Source: Cornus controversa (taxonomy: Eukaryota > Streptophyta > Magnoliopsida > Cornales > Cornaceae). Taken from it: 64,000 nucleotides of DNA. The translations under genes and the position numbers were made by a program. Below the pieces are notes generated by a model. It made no database searches and was not told the origin of the DNA. It saw only the letters and a program-made list of their open reading frames with translations. Each line of letters begins with the position of its first letter. Within the stretch, counting starts at the first letter, position 1. Location: contig CM048849.1 in NCBI GenBank assembly GCA_026545225.1, positions 44,044,336 through 44,108,335 of the forward strand, in the 5' to 3' direction. Positions 10,628 to 24,439 of this stretch are shown piece by piece.

Positions 10628-13600
10628 ATCTCTCAAATGGAAACCAGTATTTCATACCTACACCAATTGCCACTGTCAAGGAATGTGACAGCATCAACTT
10701 GAGGAAATACAGAGAGAGTGCTGTCTGCATTGGTTAAGAAGTTATTAGAAATGCAAATCTTAGATTCTGCACTCAACTAGAATTTTCTTTCGTCTCATGT
10801 CTGTGACGTCGTGCTAACACCAAGAGTAGCACAAACAAAGAGAGTCCAAGCAAAGAAATCACTCTAATATTAGCTCAGTTACATATGGTCATCACAATTA
10901 AACAACAGTATATATTTTACTTTAAGCATTTTTCAAAGAATTTGTGAAACTAAACTATAATGTAGCACAGACATCAATTCATTTGAACCACATGTCAACA
11001 GAAGGGTCAAAGATTCAGACAAAAACTCCAATTAAACTTAAAATTAAAAACAAACTGCTCAAATGAGTTAGCTGAAGTTTAAAGTAGGTTAAACCAATAT
11101 TGCCTTAGAAATTTTGACTAGACATGCAACAATACATAATGCATGTCATGGTCCCTAGAAATCAGTTGCTCCCATCCTGGATTGACATGCCACTAATGTA
11201 CCAGAAGGGTGATTGTTCATGATAATAATAATGTTAATACTAATATTATCATAATCCCTATGGCTGCTGCTTGTAATCACTCAAAGTTGAGGCCGTTTTA
11301 GAAATGTAATTAAAATAAGCAGGCAACTGTAATTTTTTTCAAGAATAAAACCATTGCAGCAGATTACAGGAGAATATATTTGTCTTCATTGGCTTGGGGA
11401 TTGGGTTTAATATTTCCAAATGACTAAGGATTGTTTCTGTTATTGTGTTTTTTCGTTTTTCTATTTTTTTTTCCTTTTAGAAAAGGAAGGGGCAGGCGCC
11501 AGGCAGAGCATGAAAATGACGATCAAAGATGATGTGTTTAAGGAGGACATTATGAAGGGAAATCTAGGAATAGCATATCCGTCAGAACTTGGAAATTTGT
11601 TGGGTAAAGAAGTGCAGAACATTTCTACAATATCTCAAACAAGTCAGACATGCTTCTCTTTCAGCAGCAAAAGCAGTATCTTCAGCTGAGAAATCAATTA
11701 TCCATCAGCCAAGCAAATGTTCACCCCTATCAGAATATATAATTCAAATTATGTTTAAATGGTTGGCAAACAGACTGCACTATTGTGCCTCTACCTTAAA
11801 ATGGAAAGAATAACGAACACCACTTCAGATCTTTCCAGTAAAAAGATGTCATTATCTAGTGTTGATTCTGCCTATATGGGTCCTTGGAGGGATAGACTGG
11901 AGACAAACCTAATTTTAAACATTGAATTACACAAAGCAGGTGCTCTCAGACTCAAACTGACATTCTCATGCTTGTTAAACAAACTTTCAGAACTGCACCA
12001 AGCCAAACGTCTTTAAGCAAAATTTCTGCATTTTTGGACATCAAGATCGTCTAGATCATTTCATCAAGTACCATAAAGAGGTGGAAGATGTAATATCAGA
12101 ATTCAAAAGTAACATAGCATCAAATATGTCTCATACTCATGTGAAATCCTAGATCAAAAGCTCTGTAATCAAGCAGATGTAATATCAGAATTCAATGGTT
12201 AGAAGAAGATTACTCTCAACATTTTTCAACGTCTACTTATATAGGGTGAGCAGACACCCTGAACTTATGTTTGCAAATCTTTAAGAATGCCAATGCTGCA
12301 ATGACTCAGCTGAGTGGTATGACATTTATGTTGGGATGGAGGGGACTCAATCTTGTGCTCTACTTTCAAATGAAATAAAATAAATAACATAGTAAGCATA
12401 AAAAATTTACTTGGAACATGAATCAAACAATTTTATCCAGAACTAAATAAAGATTTCAGTAACTGCAAACCTTTAAAAAAGTTATCCAATCCTCTCCTTG
12501 AGCCAATGATCTTGTGACATGAATCACACCGTTCCACATACATGCTATGCTTGTAATTGAATTTCTCATATCTACTTCTGAGATCTGAAAACAGGATAAG
12601 GATATCCTCTGAATTCTGAAGCCAAATCTGTTGCAAAGGTATCATAGTCAATAAACCTGAAACAGTTTTTGGACAGAACAGGTCTTGATTACTAAACAAG
12701 AACGCAGAACTTAAGAGGTCAACCAAATTAAGCTTGAAAACCGCAGCGATAAAATCATTTACACGGGAGTATCAATGCTACAAGGCTTGGTTAGGTTATA
12801 GGCAATCAACTCCATTGTATAGGTCATTCAATCAATCTAATTCTAACTTACCAAGTATATTATGAAGCTCGCATAGAACAAGGAATACAGATTTCATAAT
12901 CTATAACATTCAAAGAATTAAGAGCAACCTTAAAATGTAGTAGGTTCTCCATTACCAAATAAAAAAGAAAAATAAATAGGCATAAAATAAGACAAGCATT
13001 AAGCAAAAGAATTTGTCCAAGAGAAATCAAGCAAGCATAGTGAAAGCAGAAAAAAAAATTGTCTGCTACAAGATGCAATGATGTCATGAAACCCAGAAGG
13101 AGTAGAAATGTTTGTTCTCAAGCTTAAACAATGTTACCCACCAAAGAAAGTTGTTATTTGTCAATACTTACATATTTGAAGGAAGAATACCATATCCATA
13201 AAGGATAATTGTGAAAAGCAGCAGAAGCTTAGCTGCAGACGAGACAAAAGTTCTTCCGCAGAGGAAAAACCAGTAATACAGCAGAACCAGGACAAGAAAA
13301 TGTGTAAATGTTTTCTTCTCATCTCTCCAGAGTAAAATGTCTGCAACTGCACTAACATAACTGAAGGTCAATCTTACAGTAAAAATGAACATATGAACAA
13401 TTTTTTGGGGGCAAATAACGTATAAAACATTTTATAATGCAAAAGACTATTTGAATGCACGTACTTAGAAAGTATCACGGCATCACCTAGAAAAATTTTC
13501 CAAATGAATATTGTGTTGAATAGTTCAAAGAACTGTAAAGAAGTGTCTGTCAATAATCATCTGCTGGCGTAATTTACTTGATCCGAATGCAGGGGTAGAT

Positions 13601-16600
13601 GGATGTAATGTTTACTAAAGTCTTTACTGTGGTAATTTGAACCATGTGGCTGTCACGAACAAAAATTGCAAAAACCAAATATTCATCCTAGTTTAAGGAG
13701 ACAGATAAATGAATTTAAAAACAACTTTTATCTCCTAATATGTTGTGATAGAATTTCATGCATCAGGGAGAAGATGATTTTAACAAATGCAGTCATATGA
13801 TTGCCATGACAAGCTGATCGAATTTGGACTAAACCCAACCACAGCCCAGTGATTAGGATTGCTAGGACAGTGCTAGCCATGTCATTGTGCTTTCCCATGT
13901 CTATGGTCAATAAGCCCACATCAACACCATTCAATTCAAAGGAAAAAACTAACCCAGGACAAAAACCAATGGACACATATGCATAGCCAACATGGGCTGA
14001 CAGGGTTTAAGATCTTTTGATCTACCAAACAGCCCAAGTAATTGAAGATTCCACCCAATTACACTTCTTCACATTTAAAGTGTTAAAACTATATACTTCA
14101 GTTGCACAATGTAAGATTGCTACCATTGCAGAGCTCCAAATAAGGCATCATATAATGAAATAAGGTTCCAACCTTTCCCACTGCCTAGCAGCTTTTCCAC
14201 TTTTGATTCTTCATCAGAATCACTGCATCTCTTACTATATGGGTCTTCAGCTAAATGTGAGAATGATTCAGTAGTTAACTTCACCCCTTCCTGTAAATTC
14301 AGCAACAAATGCACAAAGAACCAGAATATAATTAAAGATCACATTTTCCAGATTGGTTAAGTTAATGACCAAAACAGTACACACTTGTTTTATTGTTTAC
14401 TCAAGGCATAAAGGAATATTGGAAGTGACATAGAGCATACTAACAAGAAATTGGACAAATTGGAAATGTCAGCGCGATTTTGAAATTGTGTAATCAAGTT
14501 TTGGGTTGAATTGGAATCTTTTATGTTTACTTTAAGTTAAAACTCTGTTGGTCAGGTTTATTTATATTTCATAAAGTTGTACAAGTCAAGAGTATTTTAA
14601 TAACACTAGATTTGTTGCAAATGGGCTCCAAATAGTGGCGCATAAGTCATACTTTGAGTTAAGTTTTAGATAGTCATGAGACCTTTAGTATGTCTATAAC
14701 TTAGTAGAAGTTTCTTAATGTTGAGGCAATAATCCAAGTACTAGTAGAAAAACCCTAGCAGGGTACAAATCGCTTGTATTCTTTCAATTCAATAGAATTG
14801 AATCATGGAAATATGAGATTGTGTTTGTATATGTTACTTAACTATTGCAAGGGTGTACCAAAAGTCCGCATTAATCCCAACCCATTCTCCTGCACACTGG
14901 CCCTTACTTTATACTAGAGTATCAAATACTTGCTGTCCAGGGCTTCCAACACATTTTTTTAACCACTTTTCATCCACAAATTTTATATCTTTTCTTCCAC
15001 CTTTTCAGAACCTAACTCTAGAAGTTTTCCGTAGCTAAAGCCCAGCACAAATCTAATGGTCTACAGCATTATTTTAAATTTCCCAAAATCGTCCTACATC
15101 AGCTTGGTCTCCAAGCTTAGAGGATCCTACTGTTTCACAGTTGTTCTGATCTCGAGATTATAAAGTCACCATGAATACTTTAGATTGAGTGAATGATAGG
15201 ATGGATTCAATTTTAAAATCTATGGCTTTGCTGAATGCTACTTTGGTGCGGCTATGACAGTTGTTATTCTTGTTAAGTGTAGGACCTGCAGGTATATAGG
15301 TACGCTTATGGAGATGGAGGTTATTGCTCGTAAAATAATGGAGATCCCATGACATTAGGTTAGGGTGTAGACCGAAGCAACCTCAAGAGAGAGAAGGAAT
15401 AGCAATGATGGAGATCCCTGTGTACCGCTGTCCTTTCATTCCTTCTAATACTTGCTCAATAAGGTAGGTACATCCCCTATTTCTAGGTATATATGAGTGC
15501 AGTGGAAAACTGGCCATAGCAACTGCACTGTTGGAGCAATATGGCCAACTAAAAATGCTGCCAAGATCTGAAGTATGGAAAGGACATGGGAAACGGACAG
15601 AATACAGTATGGATACGTATACAAATTCTTAAAAAATGGATATGGATACACAAGGACACAACAATATATATATATTTTTTAAGTATGAAAATCAATATAT
15701 ATGTATCCATAGATAAATTTAAATAATAATTGTTTATGTTATATATATTGTATCATTTCTTTATAAAAAATATTATGATTAACAAACAAGAGAAGAGTAA
15801 GAGTATATTTTTTCGTGACTCAAATCTTTTGATTGACTATTGAATTTCATCCTCTATTAGTGGAGGGCTTGTTTAAAAGGAAAAAAGACATGGGTGGCAC
15901 TATGACTCGGGGTGTCAGTTAGAGAAGGATAAATTTTGGACTAAATCATGACGTATATCTCAATACTTCTTTTTTGAATAAATTTTAAACTTTTCTTAAC
16001 AATTATACTATGATAGTATTGATGGAAAAGTTACATTTTAGTGTTCAAAACTTGTTAAATATGTGGTCTGAAGTATCTGAGAAGTATCAGATACGTGTTA
16101 GAAATAGAAAAAACATATTTTAAAATTATGGATGCGTTTAGCAAGTATCATACACATATCCGTGAGTATCCGAGGAGTATCGGAGACACAATACGGGTGA
16201 AGTACATAAAGCACGTGATGCAGCAAACATGTAACACATGGCATAACTATCAAGATGTATACTTCAATAGAGATCGCAACTCAATGAACTCTTGGCTTCA
16301 ATTGCCAAAGCCAAGAAACCCCTAGGATCTTATTGTAGGCTGCAACATAACTCCAATGTCAAACCACAGCTACACAACATGCTTGGAGAACTCTTTAGGC
16401 TCTGCTTCCAACCCAAGCAGACATTAGACATGGAAGACAAGTCAAAAGTTAATTTTGCATAATAGAAGACTGCATGATGAGGCATATGGTTACTCGAGAC
16501 TAGCTAGTACTGTAGATCCTTGCTCTAACCACCCAAAAACCATAGTTAAGATTTTAAGTAATAAAAATGACTACAATATTGGTAAAATTATAGTAACATG

Positions 16601-19600
16601 AGTGGTGAGTAATGGACATAAGATAATAGGTGTGGCTGCAAAAAATGCACCGATGACATGTTTTAATCCTAAAATCCAATCAATTCTTGCAATTCTTGTG
16701 TTACTGTCCATCCCCACTTTTCTAAGATTTCCAAATTCTCCTACTCCCCTTCTCCCTCTCTACTTCTACTAGTTACAATTCTTGCGTTACTGTTCATCCC
16801 CACTCTTCCACTACTTCAGCCCCAAAACCTTGTAATACCAAGCCTTAACAACCCTAACCAATTCTCCTACTAATAGGCCTTAGGGCTAGTTTGGTACGCA
16901 GGAATGGAGGTAGAATGAAATGGTCATTCTACCTTTGATTCCCTTTCTCTTGTTTGTTGTGCTACATTAGAAATGGAATGGTCATTCCTAGTCATTCCCT
17001 TGAAATGCTCATTTCAACAAAATCATTCCTCTTCTTAAGCTATGGAATGGCCATTCCACTCCCATTTCTTATTAAAATCACCCTCTCTCTCTTCATTAAT
17101 TTCTCTCCCTCTTTTACAACTCACTCCAAAATATATATATATATATAACAGGTATATAAAATTCATTTATCTCTCTCGTATATATATATACCTATTATAT
17201 ATATATATATATATATATATTAGGTAATTAGCCTTAATTTCACTCTGTGCAATTTACAACTCACTCCATGAATATATATATATAATAGGTAATTTGAGTT
17301 AATTTCTCTCTCTCTCTATATATATAATATGTATGTTATATACTTGCCACACGCCTATATATATATACATGTCACATGTTCATATGTATAAATTGCTATA
17401 TTTTAAGTTGTGAAAGAAAAGGAAGGTTCTTGTTTTATCATTTGCATTTTTAACATGTTGGAAGATATTACCATTTCATTCCTACATCATTCTCTATCCG
17501 CAGCCAAACATTAGAATGAGAATGGGCATTCCATTCTATTCTCATTCCCATTCCATTCCCAACTTCATTCCATTCTCATTCCATTTCATTCATGCGTACC
17601 AAACTAGCCCTTAGTGTAATACAAAAAAAAACATAAAATAATATATTTGTCCAGCAACTCCAACACACTTCTTACGTAATTTGCTACCACCTATCATGTT
17701 TAAAAGGAAACAATTTCCAACCAGTTTTCATCTACAATCCTACCTTTTAAAGCCCTAATCATACAAGCTTCCCATAGCTAAAGCCCACCTAAAATCTTAT
17801 ACTAGACAGATTTATTCCACATTTCCTGTCACTGTCCTACATCAAGTAGCCTTCATATCAGTGTTAGTATTTGCTGGAATTGCCAAGGAGATATTTGGAG
17901 CAAAAAACATCAACATTAAACGATCCCAACTAGCCAAGATAGCTTTTTAGAAGGTTAGGATATATTTGACTTTGTAAGAAACAATATCTACTGCATCTAA
18001 GAAGCATGGATACAAACATGGAACATGAACAAAACATGACACAGATATGTTTAAAGAAAAAAAAGTTTAAAAACAAGACATGGCTATGGCAATAACATGA
18101 CAATAAAACATATTTTTTAATAGCAATTACTTTATGTTATATACAAATAATTTTTCCATGAAAGTAACATGTTTAGAACTTATAATTCATATCACTATAA
18201 TCACCCAGTTGCATAAAAAAGGACATAACAAGGACGTATTTATCCTTATGTATGTATTTGTGTATCCATCTAGATGTGTAAGTTTATATGTACACACATG
18301 ATTTGAACTTCTTTCCTACTCCTATAGTCACTCCTTTTATTACCGTACTTTTGTTTTTCATTATGGTCAAACTTTATATTAATTTTGATGAAACCTTTTG
18401 ACTTGATTTTTCTTACAACTATACTTTATTTTCCAACTAAAAAAAACAACTTATCCAATGTTCTAAGTTCACTGGTCACATGTTCACACATGTTTCAGAA
18501 GTGTCAATGAGGGCTAGCCTAGTGCACAAGACTCCCACCATTATAGGGTCTAGGGAGGATCAAATATATGTAGCCTTACCTCCGCATGTGGAGAGGTTGT
18601 TTCCCATTTCAAACCCGTGATCTTCATGTCACAATGGAGCAACCTTACTGCTGCACCAAGGCCCGCACTCATTTAAAATGTTTATGAAATTAAGAATTTT
18701 ACTCTTAAAATGTGGAAGCATTTAAAATGTTTTAGACACATGTATGAGAATGTCTGAGAAGTGTCCGTCGGAGAAGCGTCCAAAACGGATACAACTTCTT
18801 CTTCAAAGTGTCCGTACTTATTACTACATTGTATAAGAGGAGCTGCTTGGTTTGACACATCAAATGGTATGGAACGAGTCTAACAAAACAAACCAGAAAA
18901 GTTATCTTTTACCAATATCAAGAGAAAATACCATAGTACAAAGCTAGAAATAATTAGTAGCAACTTAAAAGATATTAGATAATACAAGATATTTTTATTT
19001 TTCCAATGATTATTAAAATATTCTCAACCTATATCTATATGGTAAGGGACGAGCATTTTTATGGGAAGAAAAAAGTGGTGGTAGGGAAAAACAATGGAAG
19101 ATGAAACCTTATAAATGACAAAGAGACCAACAAAAATAGTAAAGCTAAGAAACTTACTTCCAAGGAGACAACCGGTGAGTATCCCATATGTTTTTGAGCA
19201 GCAGAGCAATTGAAAGTTCTAGTGCATGAAGCTAATTGAAAAATTCCATGAACTGACACAGAATTGTTATGTAATCTGTAGTCCATCTTAGCATGCATCC
19301 ATTTGGCAATCAAAACAATATACCAGACTATCCAAGCCGGAAGTTTGATCATTGGCCTGCAATCAAGAGTGGAAAAATAATTTCAGGGAGAAATATGACA
19401 TAATCCATTACAAGTATAAAAAAATTACCTACACAGGTTTGAGTTACTTCATCATAAATGAAGTAATAGGGAAGGTACCATTGGTATTTTCTCCTCTACT
19501 AAATAATGAAGTTTGCCACCATGCCATTTTCTGTTAATTACCAAAATAGTTAGCGATGGAGTGCCAATCACCAACATAACTTGCAATGGCATTAACTCAG

Positions 19601-22600
19601 CGTGTGAAGTTCTCAGTTATCATGAATCTTCTCATGGAAATATGTTAAGTCACTAATATTGGATCCCTTAGTTCAGCCCCGCATATAAAACTTTTAGGGC
19701 ATTGGGTAATCTAGGGTCCGGCTTTCCTTGTGAAGGGTTTTACTGACTCTAGTCTGCTTCAGTCAAAATTAAGTGGGGCAACTAGTAACATATTTCACAA
19801 TCATGTCATCAAGAATGTGAACTACCCATGGATGAATTTCAATAAAATGAAGTAACACTGTCAACTGTAAATTATCTCACGTTAAAAATTTAGATGCCTT
19901 CTTTACCTCTGATACCCCAAGCCTTCCAGAATGAGAGAGACGAAATCCCAGAACTTCACTGGCTCAAGATTTGTGATGAAAAATGCCTACAATATGATTA
20001 CGATAGGATATCCTTTTATGAATAGATCATAATAGAATTTTAAAATAATGAATGATACCCAAAAGAGTTTGATATGGGGAAGCACCTTTCCGGACACAGA
20101 AACCATCCGAGAGCATAGAGCTTCTTCTGCACAGATATGGGCATGGGCAACATTCTCCACATAGGTGAAGTCGGACATGTTTTCCCCACTTCCTATAATA
20201 AACTGAAATGAGAAACCATATTACTTATTCAAAGAGACTAAGAAAGAAAGTCCTATGTACTCCAAAATATTATTGAGAAAATCTATCTGAATAAACAAAC
20301 AGCAATCAGAAGCAGTTCCAAGGATGACCACAAATTTGAGTTGTATAGCAGCTAAAATCTCAGGTAAATCATGCTTTTCTCATTTTGTTTCCTTTCTTTT
20401 GGGTAGGATAGTCATCGTATGCAGAAAAGACACTACATAAAAGAATTTGAATATCAAAGACAAGGGGCATGAAGATCTAAAACCAAAACAAACAAACTAA
20501 CAAACAAATAAGCAAATGGTATCCATAAAAGCTTATATTCAATGTAACTGTGACATCCTATAACTAATTGGCATATTCAAAATTACTGCTATGCGAGTAA
20601 ATGAAGCCACATATCAAAATGAAGTACAAAATAGCATTCAAACCTTTGCCCAGCTAGATTTTTCTTTATTCACTAAAAATGGTACAAGTTGTGTATCTCC
20701 AGGTCCAAAGACATTGCTAGGACGAAGGGCACATGTTAGAAGGCCATTAATATCGTTAGCAAACAGGACCAGTGCCTCTGCTTGGGCCTTGAGGTCACTC
20801 AGCATGTCATCAAACTGTACCATTGTACACATATTACAAGAATAAAGGAGTCTTAGTGGGGAAAAAGAGCAAAGAATGTTCATAAACAAATGAAAGAGGA
20901 GTTCTCTAAATAAGACACATACTTTCCGAGGGTATGGCAAAGACTCATCTCTATTATTTATATCATGTGAACCGTCAAAAACCACATCGGTAGAGCTGTT
21001 GTATATTAGCCGTTTAACTTTGCACTCTCTGCAAGCATTGACAATATTTTTTGCACCTGAACAGAATCACAATCTAAGCAATATTAATCTCCCATGAATG
21101 GTTTCTGCGCCAAATAACCAAATAAAATCTTCTAGTAAGGCTCCTTACTTAAAAGAACGAGAATTTACCTTGAACAATGATCGTGTAGCAAAGATAGAAA
21201 TCGTTTGTGTATGAATTAGTAGTCTCCATATAAAACACAACAGATGAACCCTCAATAGCTGCAAAGGATATATATTATGCATGCAGTTAGTTTCTCAGCC
21301 CCAAATTTGTTATTACAGCACATAACAAAAGATGATGGTGCAGAAAACCAAAAGGGCAACACAAAGACAACAGCACTGCAAACTACAAACAGTTGCTTTG
21401 TCATGATTACAGGTAAAATAAATCAAGGAACAAAGGTTAAGAAAGGAGTAATAAGTAAGACAATACTGTAAATTTTGAAAGCAACGTCAAACCAACTATG
21501 CTATTTCTAATTACGCATAACATTCTTACAATTTTGTGATTTTAATGACCTAAAATCTTATCTTTTACATCACATTTAAAAAAAATAGATCCACCATCAA
21601 ATGTATAGACACTAAAGAAAAAGGGAAGCTGTGTTTTTTTATCATCATGAAAGATGGTGTAAAAATAATATAATATCACTGCAGTTGTTGCTTAAATTAG
21701 GTGGTCCTCACCTTTCCAAATAAAATAAAATAGGTAGTACTCCATTTGGAAGAGAGGAAATGGTAGGATAAGAAACAGAAGTTGATATATCTTAACGCGT
21801 ACTTGAGTTTATTTCTGTGATAAGTAAATGAAAAAAAAAAACACATAAAAAATTCAAACTCACTGAAGTAAACAAGCATCACTCAACTACCCTAATACAA
21901 GTATCTGGCATTGTTGAGGTGGTTTGTTCATTGTGCCAGAAACAAACAAAAAAATTAAAATTTAATTCCTTTAATTTTACACATTCTATCAGCGGCCAAA
22001 AGAGGGTGACTGGCCCAATATTTTAAATTGAAGGGGAAAAATCAACAACAGAAATCAATTAAAACTAATTAACCATACCACTCACAACTTCACCCCCAAA
22101 AGTGAGAGAGATGGTTCTACAGGTAAAGTTCAAGAACAGCTTCAAGAAGATAAATAACATTTCCACGATTCATATGCACAACACAAATCCCAACAAACTG
22201 AATTTACAAACCCCTGATCCTCTATCTAAATGCCCAGGAAAAAAAAATGAAAAAACAAAACAAGAAAACACAATCTTTAGATGTATTCAATTGTTTTTCA
22301 TACTTTTAATATACCCAACAGTTTATAATCACGTCCACTTCACTTTCTTGTGTCCTTCATAAAGAAAAAGTTATTAACTTCCCACATCTTGATCTCTTTT
22401 ATTTTCTTGTATTTTTCTATCCAACCAAACAGAACCTAACTTAGTCAACTTAGAAACTTCAACCTATAACAACGATCACAATAGAAGACAATAACTATAC
22501 ATATATATAAGTATATATACCTTTGATAATTTGAGTTTTGTTGCGAACATTGACGTGGAAATAGGAAGCGTGACCAGTAGAGAGGGCTTCGGAGAGAATG

Positions 22601-22761
22601 GAATTCTGCTCAGAGGGATCGAGTTGGAGAGACTGAGCGGAATCGGCGATTCGAACGATCCAATTGCCAAGTTTCAAGAGTCTAAGAACGAGTGTTCTTC
22701 CAACGAAGCCTCGGCCTCCTAAGACCACGCAGGTTCTGATATTATGATCCCCTATCACCAT
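10363..22761 (-). CDS. 3BETAHSD/D3: 3beta-hydroxysteroid dehydrogenase/decarboxylase-like protein with reticulon domain, 12 exons
   Basis: Exons, all with GT-AG borders and consistent phases: 22521-22761, 21169-21258, 20923-21056, 20644-20814, 20086-20202, 19907-19986, 19158-19356, 14173-14290, 13172-13346, 12471-12627, 10658-10724, 10363-10568; 1755 nt, 584 residues, stop TAA. The N-terminal half is an extended SDR fold: NAD-binding GGRGFVG (15-21), YNSS (129-132), FGPGD, then FTYVENVAHAHICAEEAL and TRTFNCSAA, typical of the plant sterol C4-decarboxylating family. The C-terminal third (from about 385) has paired hydrophobic segments (FLVLVLLYYWFFLCG, LLLLFTIILYGYG and a pair around SHSLTVAIGV) and an FFVYEQYE motif, a reticulon hairpin domain that would anchor it in the ER. 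At the catalytic YxxxK site the sequence is LSDLK (160-164): Tyr is Leu, Lys is kept. From memory Arabidopsis At2g43420 has the same loss, so steroid oxidation is doubtful and a structural ER role is possible. Confidence 0.93.
10593..10626. repeat. (TAA)n microsatellite at an intron edge
   Basis: About eleven TAA/AAT units inside the last intron of the dehydrogenase-reticulon gene, 25 bases upstream of the exon 12 acceptor (minus strand reading TTA). A second (TAA)n run lies at about 23080-23110, upstream of the same gene. Confidence 0.95.
16883..17610. mobile_element. Tourist-like (PIF/Harbinger) MITE, 728 bp, in intron 7
   Basis: Perfect 18-bp terminal inverted repeats GGGCTAGTTTGGTACGCA (16883-16900) and its inverse (17593-17610), flanked by TTA at 16880-16882 and 17611-17613. 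A TTA target duplication with a GGG..GTTTGGT end is characteristic of PIF/Harbinger-derived Tourist elements. Subterminal arms carry repeated GGAATGG/CCATTCC words. The centre is a (TA)n-rich block (about 17130-17340). No transposase. It sits in intron 7 (14291-19157) of the dehydrogenase-reticulon gene and shares its end design with the element at 24207-27701. Confidence 0.9.
18509..18672 (-). mobile_element. Au-type SINE in intron 7
   Basis: On the minus strand the element reads GCGGGCCTTGGTGCAGCAG at its head, then a box A-like GTGCAGCAGTAAGG, a box B-like GGGTTTGAAA, GGTAAGGCTAC, and finally CCCTAGACCC and GTGCACTAGGCTAGCCCT. This order matches the widespread plant Au SINE family as I remember it. 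It is inserted in the same orientation as the host gene. Confidence 0.85.
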
Positions 22762-22960
22762 TTTTGTCGAGATCAAGCGAGAGAAAGATGGGTTAGATAG
22801 AGAAAGATGAGTTAGAGCGGTTGTTTGTACAGGTAGAGTCTTGTTTGTTTGGGAGGTGAGAAAATACGATTGAGTTTTGATTAAATAGAAGAATATTTGG
22901 CGCCGAAGTCAAAACGTTTCAATGGGTCTACTTTACTAATGTGGGTGGGACCCAAGAATC
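22762..22960 (-). promoter_or_regulatory. 5' UTR and proximal promoter of the dehydrogenase-reticulon gene
   Basis: Immediately upstream of the ATG at 22761. It holds purine/pyrimidine-rich leader sequence (gagagaaagatg around 22790) and an AT-rich block near 22860-22890 that could contain a TATA element. Assignment is by position only. Confidence 0.35.
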
Positions 22961-23341
22961 GGTCAGATGACTCAGATGATCAGATGGTCCATTATCTGTT
23001 GGAGTGATGAATGAATAGCCAAATCAATATTCAAAAGGAAAGCGTTTTTGGCATAACCCTCCTATTCCAAAAAAATAATAAAATAAATAATAATAATAAT
23101 AATAATAATACTAATACTAATAATGTTACCTTATTCTTTTGTTGACAGTTGTCGGTAAATAAAGGTAAAAGTGAGGCGAAAGGAAATATCTTATTAAATA
23201 GAAAATATATCAAAATGGTCAATAAAATTAATTTACCTTCTTATTTAACGGAAAACTAACTACAAAGGAGTAAGGTGTATTTTTTCTTTCATAATTATAT
23301 CATAATCATCTTTCTCTTATTTACCTATAAATGAGGGAGAC

Positions 23342-23522
23342 TACGGGAAATTATATAATATCCGATAATTATTAATGATGTGATATTTTTAACAAGTATA
23401 AGTCATTTATTTTTATAAAAAAATTATTAATTTTTCTACAATAAAAAAAATATATAAAGGGCTTATACTTGTCGGGATACCACATCATCCATATTCCCGA
23501 AGTATTGTATAATTTCTCGTCG
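23342..23522. mobile_element. Foldback (hairpin) MITE, about 180 bp
   Basis: The left arm (about 23342-23410) and right arm (about 23455-23522) are inverted copies: GGGAAATTATATAATA...GATGTGATAT...CAAGTATAAG on the left is mirrored by CTTATACTTG...ACCACATCATCC...TATAATTTCTC on the right. The loop is AT-rich. It lies about 580 bp upstream of the dehydrogenase-reticulon start codon. The family was not identified. Confidence 0.75.
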
Positions 23523-23817
23523 GCTACATCTCTCTAATATTTTTTATTATGTCATTTCACCTACTATGTTTAATTTTTTTAAATCGTTTTTGATAGGAAA
23601 ATGATATAATTGCAAAGAGAACCTAATATAAAAAGAGAGACCACTTTCTATAAATGTGAATATATGATATAGAAAGAGAATCGTGAAATTTGCAAATATA
23701 AGATATAGAAAGAGAGATTCACTTTCTATATATATATATAAAGAGAATTGTGAAATTTGCAATCGTGACAATCAATGTTTATATTTCAATTTTTTTTTTT
23801 TTTTACAAGATCCTCTC

Positions 23818-24014
23818 AACAAATCTCTCTCTAGAACTCCGCAAACCTCAATCATGTGGTTCAGATTCAGCCACATCATAATCTTGTTAAATTCAAATTT
23901 AAAATTTCTATTACAACTGAATTGGTAAGTACTAAATATAAACAAGATAATGAGGTGGCTAAATCTAAATTGCAAGATTGAGGTTTGCGGAGTTCTGGAA
24001 AGAGATTTCACTGG
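23818..24014. mobile_element. Foldback element, about 195 bp
   Basis: The left arm contains AGAACTCCGCAAACCTCAAT (about 23834-23853), and the right arm contains its exact inverse near 23978-23997. The arms continue for about 55 bp each with mismatches (CTCTCT..., then a CAGATTCAGCCACATCAT-like stretch). Because of this symmetry both strands carry short frames with the same SLSRTPQTSI peptide, which is an artefact and not a gene. Confidence 0.8.
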
Positions 24015-24439
24015 AGATGATCAATTTTCTATTTTTTTAGTCGGGCTAAATAACATCACTCTTTTTTACAATCCCATCTTATGTTATTTTTGGTCGTCCT
24101 TTATGTCTCTTATATTCCAAATCATCTATGTATGTGTTCAAACTATTTAACTTTGCTCTTTAATTTTCTTAATTACTCCTAATTTTTTTTCTTCATTAGG
24201 GACTTATGTTGCGTCTGGTACGCAATAATGGAATGGAATGCCCATTCCAGTCATTCCTTTGCTTGGTATTAATTTTAAAGTAAGAATGGTCATTCCCTTG
24301 GAATGAAAATCAATTCCATAATTAAACCTATGGAATGGGCATTCCATTTTCAGTAAGATTAAAAAAAAAAATCATATGACCAAAAAACCCTTCACTTCCA
24401 TCACCACTATCACCACACCAACTTTACCACCACCACCAC

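Noticed and set aside
23683-24011. Matching short proteins on both strands
   Set aside because: Produced by the inverted-repeat structure of the foldback element, not by genes.
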